Part shown: positions 17,421 through 24,528 of the stretch, piece after piece | How the letters are laid out: every line of letters begins with the position of its first letter | Position numbering within the stretch: position 1 is the first letter of the stretch | Position numbers and translations under genes: made by a program | Notes under the pieces: model-generated | What the model was told of the DNA's origin: nothing | Database searches by the model: none | Seen by the model: the letters and a program-made list of their open reading frames with translations, nothing else | Assembly (NCBI GenBank): GCA_002432805.1 | Contig: DJGV01000016.1 | Span: forward strand, 34,191-98,190 | Direction: 5' to 3' | Length of the DNA stretch: 64,000 nucleotides | Source of the DNA: Fervidobacterium sp. UBA5837 | GTDB lineage: Bacteria; Thermotogota; Thermotogae; Thermotogales; Fervidobacteriaceae

Positions 17421-18009
17421 CGAGCACCGCCTCCGCTATCGATTTTTCAAAGTTCCCATCCATTATTGCAGTTCCTATGATACTTTCTTCGATATTGTTG
17501 TATTGCTTCGTGATGTGGACTAACACATATTTCTTGCCTACGAAATAAACTTCGGCAAAGTCGTCGAAAGAGAGTGCAAAATCGTGTACATCGGCAAGTG
17601 CGTTCAAAACAGCATTCCCAACAATCTTTGGTACATTTCTGCTTGTCTTTGGTCCCGAGAATTCACCATAAAGTTCCTCTTCTCCATGTTCTATAGTTAC
17701 ATTTACTCTCACGTTTCTTTCATCAACATTCTCCATTTTCAAGTTGGTGAGTTGGTATGGCAGTATCTTCTCAGTCCTAGTATCACTTTCAACTTGTGCA
17801 ATAGAGATGATCTTCCTGTCTAATCTTACTCCAGTGCTTGCAAGAATGACAGTTTCTATGTCTCTAACTATCTGTTTTGGACTCTTATCACTCGATGTAA
17901 TGACGTGTATTTCGTTTAATCCAGAACTATCTCCCACGACTTTCACAGCTTTCACACCTGGAACGCGGGATATTAACTCTTCTATCTTCATGGCTTCTAA
18001 GGTAGGCAT
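17401..18009 (-). CDS. Conserved protein of unknown function
   Basis: 202 aa, ATG 18009 with GGGGGGA upstream. No signal peptide or membrane helix. The N-terminal 70 residues have an alternating pattern (VPGVKAVKVV..., NEIHVITSSDKSPKQIVRDIE) seen in small uncharacterised proteins of Clostridia and Actinobacteria; the second half (IEHGEEELYGEFSGPKTSRNVPKIVGNAVLNAL) looks like a separate alpha/beta domain with a GNAVLNAL helix. I cannot assign a function. Its 3' end overlaps the start of the barrel gene, so the two are co-transcribed from the promoter at 18068-18095, even though one is cytoplasmic and the other exported. Confidence 0.75.
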   Translation of the reverse strand: MPTLEAMKIEELISRVPGVKAVKVVGDSSGLNEIHVITSSDKSPKQIVRDIETVILASTGVRLDRKIISIAQVESDTRTEKILPYQLTNLKMENVDERNVRVNVTIEHGEEELYGEFSGPKTSRNVPKIVGNAVLNALADVHDFALSFDDFAEVYFVGKKYVLVHITKQYNNIEESIIGTAIMDGNFEKSIAEAVLDAFRRI

Positions 18010-18067
18010 ACAATCCCCCCAATGTTCAAAAATTGTTATTTCTCTTGATTATCTTTATTATATTACT

Positions 18068-18095
18068 ATTATATCACTTCCAAATGTTTTTCCAA
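18068..18095 (-). promoter_or_regulatory. Promoter of the unknown-protein/outer-membrane barrel operon
   Basis: Minus strand: TTGGAA (18095-18090), 16-bp spacer, TATAAT (18073-18068) with TGA extension. Confidence 0.55.
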
Positions 18096-18103
18096 AAAAT
18101 TTT

Positions 18104-18132
18104 TTGAGAGTTTTTCAAAAGTAATATATAAT
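18104..18132 (+). promoter_or_regulatory. Promoter of hslO
   Basis: TTGAGA at 18104-18109, 17-bp spacer, TATAAT at 18127-18132, about 70 bases before the ATG. It lies back to back with the minus-strand promoter. No CIRCE-type heat-shock repeat is visible. Confidence 0.6.
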
Positions 18133-18205
18133 TGTATAGTGAGTGTATAGTTGAAAGAGATACAATTTTTTGAGAAATTTAAAAGGATTCGAAAGGGAGG
18201 AGCGT

Positions 18206-19081
18206 ATGGGAAAACTCTTTTATGGTACTGCCTACGATGGTAAAGTGAGATTTTCCGCCATAGACTCAAAAGATTTAGTAACGGAAGCAAGAGAGAGACA
18301 TAAGCTCAGTTATCTTCCCTCTGTGGTATTGGGTAGACTTATCACTGGAGCTGCACTGACTGTCCCTTGGCTTGGTGAGGGCGAGACTATCACATTCATA
18401 ATTTCTGGAGACGGACCTGCAGGAAATGTAACTGCTCAAGCATCTTCAGGAGGCACAGTTAGAGGGTACATATCGAATATCTCGTTTGAATTGAAACCAA
18501 ATTCTTTTGGGAAATTCGATGTTAGTGGTGCAGTAGGAAAAGGTGATCTCACCGTCGTAAGGGATATTGGATTGAAGACCCCCTATACTTCTAAGGTGAA
18601 TTTGATATCTGGTGAGATAGCCGAAGATATTGCCTATTATTACACGAAATCAGAGCAAATTCCTTCCGCATTTGCAATCGGGGTGCTCATGGATCAACAT
18701 GGAATTGAAGAGGCAGGCGGAGTTGCAGTTCAGATTCTTGATAGAACTATATCTTCTGAAGTATTGAATTCTTTAGAGCGAAATTTTGCACACCTATCGA
18801 TAACCACTCTGATGAAAGAGAAGAGTATGGAAGATATTTTGACTTATCTGTTGGGAACTAACGGTATACTATATGAAACGATGGATGTGATCTTTAAATG
18901 CAATTGCAGCAAAGAAAAAGCATTACAATCGCTTAATGTGCTTTCATTAGATGATCTTGTTCACTTAATCGGTGAAGGCGGTGCGGAAGTGACGTGCAAT
19001 TGGTGTAGTAGTAAGTACTACTTTAGTAAAGAAGAGGTAGAAAATGTCTTCCACATAAAACAATCGTCAGAAGAAATCTGA
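18206..19081 (+). CDS. hslO: Hsp33 redox-regulated molecular chaperone
   Basis: 291 aa from ATG 18206 (GGGAGGAG upstream); the frame extends 12 codons further up without a ribosome site. Hsp33 is a cytoplasmic holdase activated when oxidation releases zinc from four cysteines. The N-terminal chaperone domain has the family motifs LGRLITGAALT, GDGPAGN and GAVGKGDLTVVRDIG, and YYTKSEQIPSAFAIGV. The C-terminal switch is present as C232-x-C234 and C264-x-x-C267. Single gene with its own promoter, convergent with the CapD-like gene 16 bases away. Confidence 0.95.
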   Translation: MGKLFYGTAYDGKVRFSAIDSKDLVTEARERHKLSYLPSVVLGRLITGAALTVPWLGEGETITFIISGDGPAGNVTAQASSGGTVRGYISNISFELKPNSFGKFDVSGAVGKGDLTVVRDIGLKTPYTSKVNLISGEIAEDIAYYYTKSEQIPSAFAIGVLMDQHGIEEAGGVAVQILDRTISSEVLNSLERNFAHLSITTLMKEKSMEDILTYLLGTNGILYETMDVIFKCNCSKEKALQSLNVLSLDDLVHLIGEGGAEVTCNWCSSKYYFSKEEVENVFHIKQSSEEI

Positions 19082-19097
19082 ACCGTTTCTAAATCCA

Positions 19098-20921
19098 TTA
19101 TCGCCATTTTAGAGTTTCTTCAAGAATTTCTCGAGCCTTCTTCTCATTACCATCGAGAAATTCTTTCATTATTGTTCTTACTTGCATTTCAAGTTTCTGC
19201 TGGTCGATATTTATTGAATCATACTCGGTCCTCAGTATCTTTGGATGGGCTGTTTGTTTTGGCTCTTCGAATTCGTAAAACAGTTCTTCCTCAAGTTTCT
19301 CGCCGGGTATGGCTCCAGTGTATTTTATCTCGATATCGGGTTTGCCCATAAGGTTTGCAAGTGATTTGGCAACTTGTTCAACGGGTATTTGCTTCCCCAT
19401 GTCGAGCACGTAGAGTTCTCTATTTTTAGAAAAAGTGCCCGCTTGAATTACCAAAGAAACTGCTTCTGGAATACTCATCCAAAAGCGTTTCATGTTCGGA
19501 TCAGTTATTGTGACTGGTCCACCTTTTTCTATCTGCTTTTTGAATTTCCACAGTACGCTTCCTCTGCTACCTATTACATTGCCAAACCTAACTATTGAAA
19601 AGCATGTTTTACAATCTTGCGGAATGGAAAGTAGGTAAAGTTCTGCTAATCTTTTACTTGCACCCATATACGATGTGGGATGGACAGCCTTATCGGTGGA
19701 AATGAACACGAACTTCTCACATTCGTACTTGCAAGCCAGTTTTGCTAAGTTCATTGTACCAAGCACGTTCACTCTCAAGGCTTCGTAAAGATTGTTTTGC
19801 ATGAAAAACACATGTTTGTGTGCTGCTGTGTGAAATACGATATCCGGCTGGTATTGTTTGAAAACTTTTTCCATCAGTTCTGCATCGTAAACATCTGCAA
19901 TCACAGGGCTCAAAGTGATTTCAGAATTCTGTTCCTTGAGCTCATTGTAGATTTCGTATATGCTGTTTTCTCCACGGCCTAGAAGTATAACTTCCTGGGG
20001 AGAGAATTTTGATATCTGGTGTGCAATTTCTGAACCTATGCTGCCACCTGCACCAGTAATCAGTACTCTTTTTCGCGAGATGTATCGGCTTATGGAAGTC
20101 AGGTCGACTGTTACTGGTTGCCTACCTACTATATCTTGGATAGAAATCTCACGCAAATCTCCGAGCGTTGGTCCACGATTGAGAAGTTGTGATAGAGAAG
20201 GAACTGTTCTGAGCTTGACTTTTTTTGTATCTACGAGACTTACTATCCTGTTCATCTGCTCGCTCGTTGCAGATGGTATAGCGATAATTAGTTCTTCTAA
20301 CCCAAATTTTAGAACGTAATCCATTATTCTTTCTAACGGCCCGACAACTCTTACTCCTGCAACAATCTTCCCTATCTTTGAAATGTCATCATCAAAAAAG
20401 GCAACTGCTTTCCCATACTCGGCCCTTTTTATCTCATTTAGAATGACAACTCCAGCGTCTCCAGCACCGATTATTCCAATTTGCTTGCCAGTATACCTTC
20501 GACTCGTTCTAACAAATTGATAAAAGAGTCGAGCAGACAGCAATAAGAAGAAGCTTCCCAAGAATGTCAACACGCCAACAGATCTTGGAAGTACAGCAAC
20601 CATCGTAAAATGCAACACAATCAATGTAAATGCATAACCAAGAAACAGACCTCTCAAGAGTACTATGAGTTCTCTGGGCGTAGCGTATCTCCACACAATT
20701 TTGTATGTACCGTTCAAGACATTTGCTACTATCGTGAACAATATCAAATACCAAACACCTGGAGAGTATTTTTGCATTTCAACAAAGTCTAGACCAAATC
20801 TTACAAATAGTGCGTTTAGACCAGCTAATATCAGCAGCAAACAATCTATGAGGAATAAAATGTGGTTTCTTTCAAGTCTAAATTGTCCTGTTTTGTTTTG
20901 TTCACTCGTTCCTTTCTTCAA
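19098..20921 (-). CDS. Membrane-bound nucleotide-sugar 4,6-dehydratase (CapD/PglF/WbpM-like)
   Basis: 607 aa. Four N-terminal membrane helices (about residues 22-40, 52-72, 85-108, 115-135), a CoA-binding-like Rossmann domain with GIIGAGDAG (about 148-156), and a C-terminal SDR domain with ITGAGGSIGSE. The usual SDR tyrosine is Met in SYMGASKR, which is normal for this dehydratase subfamily and goes with Lys four residues later. Relatives make UDP-4-keto-6-deoxy sugars for surface glycans. The start codon overlaps the murA stop (ATGA), so it is coupled to murA. It may feed the surface-polysaccharide functions seen at the left end of the window; product is not known. Confidence 0.9.
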   Translation of the reverse strand: MKKGTSEQNKTGQFRLERNHILFLIDCLLLILAGLNALFVRFGLDFVEMQKYSPGVWYLILFTIVANVLNGTYKIVWRYATPRELIVLLRGLFLGYAFTLIVLHFTMVAVLPRSVGVLTFLGSFFLLLSARLFYQFVRTSRRYTGKQIGIIGAGDAGVVILNEIKRAEYGKAVAFFDDDISKIGKIVAGVRVVGPLERIMDYVLKFGLEELIIAIPSATSEQMNRIVSLVDTKKVKLRTVPSLSQLLNRGPTLGDLREISIQDIVGRQPVTVDLTSISRYISRKRVLITGAGGSIGSEIAHQISKFSPQEVILLGRGENSIYEIYNELKEQNSEITLSPVIADVYDAELMEKVFKQYQPDIVFHTAAHKHVFFMQNNLYEALRVNVLGTMNLAKLACKYECEKFVFISTDKAVHPTSYMGASKRLAELYLLSIPQDCKTCFSIVRFGNVIGSRGSVLWKFKKQIEKGGPVTITDPNMKRFWMSIPEAVSLVIQAGTFSKNRELYVLDMGKQIPVEQVAKSLANLMGKPDIEIKYTGAIPGEKLEEELFYEFEEPKQTAHPKILRTEYDSINIDQQKLEMQVRTIMKEFLDGNEKKAREILEETLKWR

Positions 20922-22189
20922 ATCTCAGGTACACCTCCAGGCATATATCTTATCTTTCCACCAAGTTTTGAGAACTTTTCAATCACGTTTTCATATCCTC
21001 TGAATATGTGTTCAACTTGTGTAACTTCAGTCTCACCTTCCGCAGCAAATCCTGCAATGACGAGTGCGGCAGTTGCACGTAAATCGGTCCCCATGACCGT
21101 TGTACCTTGCAATTTCTCAACTCCATTTATGATTACGGTGTTTTCCTTTATCTTTATGTTGGCTCCCATTCTAACAAGCTCACCAACGTGTGCAAATCTG
21201 GTCTTGAAAACATTCTCAGTGACCATACTCGTTCCTTGCGCTAACGATAAGTATGCGATCATCTGTGGCTGGAGGTCTGTTGGAAAACCCGGATATGGGA
21301 GAACGTCTATGTCACATCCTCGCCACTTATTCCATGACTTTATTTCAACAAAGTTCTCCCCCTTTTTCACTATCGCACCAGCTTTTTCCAACGCTGCCCA
21401 GAGTGCATCAAGATGTTCAGTTCTAACGTTTCTTACGATTCCCTCTCCACCAGTCGCCAGGATCCCTATAACATATGTACCTGTTTCTATCCTATCTGGA
21501 ATAATTGTGTGCTCACATCCGTGAAGTCTTTTGACACCCTTGATCAAAATCCTGCTTGTACCAGCTCCACTGACGTCTGCACCCATTTCATTTAATAATG
21601 ATTGTAAATCTCCAATTTCTGGTTCCATGGCAGCATTTTCTATTACCGTTGTGCCTGGAAGAACAGCGGCTACGGACATTAAATGTTCAGTTGCGCCAAC
21701 ACTCGGAAAAGGTAAGTAAACAGTTACATCTTCGGACTTATTTCCTCTTCTGGATAAAATTTCTCCATGGTCATAGCTGACATCGAATCCTAGTTTTTTA
21801 AGTCCCTCTATGTGGAAGTCAACCGGTCTAACGCCAATTGCACACCCACCGGGGAGCGGAGTACTCGACTCTCCCATCATAACAGTGATGGGGCCAAGCA
21901 CGTTAAATGAAGCTCTCATCTTTCTAACAAGTTCATATGGGACGTGAGTATGCAATATTGGACCAGAAACCTTTACTGTTCCCGTATCTCTTTCAAATAC
22001 CACGTTCTTACCCGCAGTTCTGAGGATATCTATCATTGTCTCAATATCGGACAAAACTGGAATTTTATGCAGCACTATTTCCTCATCTGTTAGTAATACC
22101 GCGGCCAATATCGGTAATGCAGAGTTTTTTGCACCTGAAATCTCTACCTCACCTTGTAAAACAGATTTTTCTACAATTATAGAGCCCAT
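20918..22189 (-). CDS. murA: UDP-N-acetylglucosamine 1-carboxyvinyltransferase (MurA)
   Basis: 423 aa, ATG 22189 preceded by AAGGGAGT. MurA transfers enolpyruvate from PEP to UDP-GlcNAc, the first committed step of peptidoglycan synthesis. Seen: VEISGAKNSALPILAA near the N-terminus, PGGCAIG with the catalytic cysteine C116 (the fosfomycin target), RPVDFHIEGLKKLG, and a C-terminal LRATAALVIAGFAAEG. Full length for the family. A 109-bp gap with no strong promoter separates it from the GGDEF-like gene upstream. Confidence 0.96.
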   Translation of the reverse strand: MGSIIVEKSVLQGEVEISGAKNSALPILAAVLLTDEEIVLHKIPVLSDIETMIDILRTAGKNVVFERDTGTVKVSGPILHTHVPYELVRKMRASFNVLGPITVMMGESSTPLPGGCAIGVRPVDFHIEGLKKLGFDVSYDHGEILSRRGNKSEDVTVYLPFPSVGATEHLMSVAAVLPGTTVIENAAMEPEIGDLQSLLNEMGADVSGAGTSRILIKGVKRLHGCEHTIIPDRIETGTYVIGILATGGEGIVRNVRTEHLDALWAALEKAGAIVKKGENFVEIKSWNKWRGCDIDVLPYPGFPTDLQPQMIAYLSLAQGTSMVTENVFKTRFAHVGELVRMGANIKIKENTVIINGVEKLQGTTVMGTDLRATAALVIAGFAAEGETEVTQVEHIFRGYENVIEKFSKLGGKIRYMPGGVPEI

Positions 22190-22298
22190 AAGGATAACTC
22201 CCTTCGCATATTACTATAGTTGTATCACTCGGGTCGTTTTATGAAGGACAGTGTTTAAGTGTTTATCTGCACGTTGATGTACACTTGCAAAATATGAG

Positions 22299-22880
22299 TT
22301 ACTGAACCGAGTCAACCAAGTCTTCGAGGCTTGTTGAATCATCCGGATAGCATGCATATTTTACCGCTGCATTGATATCGTGCAATGCGATAGCATTTTC
22401 TATTCTCTCTTTTACTTTCAGGCTATTCTCATGGTTGATTTCAGTTAAGAGAACGAGGAATTTGTCTTCTGAAGCCCTCCCAACACTATCGAGAGGTACT
22501 CTAACAAGTTCTTTCAACAACTTTCCAACTGTTAGCAATGCTTGTTCTCTCTCTATTTGCGTCAACTTCTCGAAACCTTCTATCGTTACTGTAACCAAGG
22601 CATACCCGAAGTTTTCTTCGAATGCCTTCTGATGGTAGTATGATATGAGTTTCATCATATGTTCATTTGAATACACGCGCGTTAACGGATCAATCATCCT
22701 TTTAGTTCCTACATCTTTGATAAAGTCGTCGAATGCTTCAAACTGCTTTTTTACAATCGAAGAATATTCGTTGAGTAGCAGTTCCAGTTCGTCATTTTTC
22801 AACTTTAAACTGGATATCTCGTCTTCGAGTTCCCTAACTTTTTGAATTAACTCTTCTTTTGTTAAGTCCCCATAGTCCAT
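22299..22880 (-). CDS. Coiled-coil protein with a degenerate GGDEF-like domain
   Basis: 193 aa, ATG 22880 right after the MreC-like gene (2-base gap). Residues 1-60 are a charged coiled coil (LTKEELIQKVRELEDEISSLK). The rest follows the diguanylate cyclase plan: DPLTRVYSNEHM corresponds to the DxLTGLxNR motif and GRASEDKFLVLL lies where R-GGDEF-AVLL is expected, so GGDEF has become SEDKF. Loss of the catalytic glycines and glutamate means it should not make c-di-GMP. No membrane helix. Its place between mreC-like and murA genes suggests a structural or regulatory role in cell-wall growth, which is inference. Confidence 0.72.
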   Translation of the reverse strand: MDYGDLTKEELIQKVRELEDEISSLKLKNDELELLLNEYSSIVKKQFEAFDDFIKDVGTKRMIDPLTRVYSNEHMMKLISYYHQKAFEENFGYALVTVTIEGFEKLTQIEREQALLTVGKLLKELVRVPLDSVGRASEDKFLVLLTEINHENSLKVKERIENAIALHDINAAVKYACYPDDSTSLEDLVDSVQ

Positions 22881-22882
22881 AT

Positions 22883-23518
22883 TTATTCCCCCTTGTCTGT
22901 AGTAGCACCCGAGTAATCTTGGTACTCTTCCAGCAGTACAACATAATTTGAAATCTGTGGTATTTCTGGATAAAATACGTTATTTTCGTACTTACCTATC
23001 GATAAGTTATTAGCTTTTAGCAATCTACCGTATTCGAAATATTCTGATAAATAAATTTTCCCTGATACTTGTACGTTTGGATCCGGAATATCTATCTTCA
23101 AGTTGCTGTAATATCCGACCGTACTAATGGATGTAGACTCTATAGTAACAGGAAATTCGCTCTCCCACCATTTTACAACGTATCCAACTTTACCTGTTTT
23201 TTTCACAAATCCTATAAGTCTGCCATCTTCGGCACTAATAATGACACCCTTTTTATCTAAATTTCTGACGTATAGTCCTTCCAAATCCACACTTAGCACT
23301 TCTAAACCATTTGATTCTTGATTGAAAAGATATACATTTTGAACAACAACTGTATGTGAGAATCTGTCTTCAAGGTAGTTCTTTACACTGTACATGGGAA
23401 TGGATACAGAGTATAGTGCTGTATGAATTGTTTCAGACAAATAATTGTGCGTGAATACATCAACAACAAATATAGTGAGAAGTATCATAAACGCTATTGC
23501 TAATGTATGAGTATTCAT
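22883..23518 (-). CDS. mreC: MreC-like rod-shape protein (short, divergent)
   Basis: 211 aa from ATG 23518, overlapping the mreB stop (ATGA). One N-terminal membrane helix (residues 6-24), a linker helix, then beta-rich segments including KGVIISAEDGRLIGFVKK and VVKWWESEFPVTIES, which fit the MreC pattern of a strand-turn-strand with G-IGxV. MreC links MreB to the periplasmic wall machinery. Similarity is weak and it is shorter than typical MreC (about 270-300 aa), so the call rests largely on its position behind mreB. No mreD follows. Confidence 0.6.
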   Translation of the reverse strand: MNTHTLAIAFMILLTIFVVDVFTHNYLSETIHTALYSVSIPMYSVKNYLEDRFSHTVVVQNVYLFNQESNGLEVLSVDLEGLYVRNLDKKGVIISAEDGRLIGFVKKTGKVGYVVKWWESEFPVTIESTSISTVGYYSNLKIDIPDPNVQVSGKIYLSEYFEYGRLLKANNLSIGKYENNVFYPEIPQISNYVVLLEEYQDYSGATTDKGE

Positions 23519-24528
23519 TCGACACTCTTCAACCTCGCCAGTATGTCCATTTTGTCGAGTACCATTCCAGCGCCTTTTGCTACACACATCATTGGGTCCT
23601 CGGCACCGTGTACCTCAATACCTGTTTCTTTAGATATCAACTGAGCCATGCCTCTAAGGAGTGATCCGCCACCGGCTATGATAATACCTTTTTCTGTAAT
23701 ATCGGCAACAAGTTCTGGTGGTGTCTTTTCTAAGGTTGATTTCACTGCTTCTACAATTTGCATAGCGGTTGGTCTTATTGCCTCACGTATTTCTCCGCCA
23801 GTTAACGCAAGTTTCTTTGGTAGTCCTGATGAAAGTTCTATTCCTACAATATCCGTTTGGAGTTCATCGAATTCTTTCAGTGGATACACGTTTCCTATCT
23901 CAATCTTTATTCTCTCACTAGTTCTAACTCCGATCGTCACTCTATAGACCTCACGGACGTACTGTATAATTGCTTCATCAAATTCATCACCCGCAATACG
24001 TATGGAGGACCAAGTAACTATCGAACCAAGAGATATGACGGCTGTCTCAGTGGTACCACCACCGATGTCGATCACCATGTTTCCTTGAGGATCTTCGACA
24101 GGCAAGCCGGCACCAAGTGCGGTCGCCATAGGTTCTTCAATTAAGAAAACTTTCTTCGCGCCAGCCTCTTTTCCAGCTCTCAGTAGCGCGCGGCTTTCAA
24201 CTTCAGTAACACCGACTGGCACACCTATTACAACACGTGGTCTGAAAAATGAAAAGCTCTCCTGAGCTCGACTTATGAAGTACATCAACATTGCTAATGC
24301 AACTTCGTAATCAGCGATTACACCATCTTTCAATGGCCTTATGGCTTGAATGAACGATGGTGTTTTGCCTATCATCTTCTTAGCTTCAGCACCTACTTTT
24401 ATTATCTCATTATTATCCCCATTTATGGCAATCACGGAAGGTTCATTTATAACTATTCCCTTCCCTCTCACATATACTAGTGTGTTAGCGGTACCAAGGT
24501 CTATTCCAAGATCCAATCTTCCAAACAT
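23515..24528 (-). CDS. mreB: Rod shape-determining protein MreB
   Basis: 337 aa, ATG at 24528 overlapping the alaS stop by one base (TGATG). Bacterial actin homologue that directs lateral wall synthesis. Phosphate 1 motif DLGIDLGTANTLVYV, phosphate 2 motif VIDIGGGTTETAVISLG, adenosine motif IIIAGGGSLLRGM and EEPMATALGAGLP are all present. Followed by the MreC-like gene. Confidence 0.97.
   Translation of the reverse strand: MFGRLDLGIDLGTANTLVYVRGKGIVINEPSVIAINGDNNEIIKVGAEAKKMIGKTPSFIQAIRPLKDGVIADYEVALAMLMYFISRAQESFSFFRPRVVIGVPVGVTEVESRALLRAGKEAGAKKVFLIEEPMATALGAGLPVEDPQGNMVIDIGGGTTETAVISLGSIVTWSSIRIAGDEFDEAIIQYVREVYRVTIGVRTSERIKIEIGNVYPLKEFDELQTDIVGIELSSGLPKKLALTGGEIREAIRPTAMQIVEAVKSTLEKTPPELVADITEKGIIIAGGGSLLRGMAQLISKETGIEVHGAEDPMMCVAKGAGMVLDKMDILARLKSVE

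Noticed and set aside
20862..21524. 220-codon plus-strand open frame across the capD-like/murA junction
   Set aside because: Antisense to murA; no ribosome site and no family pattern.
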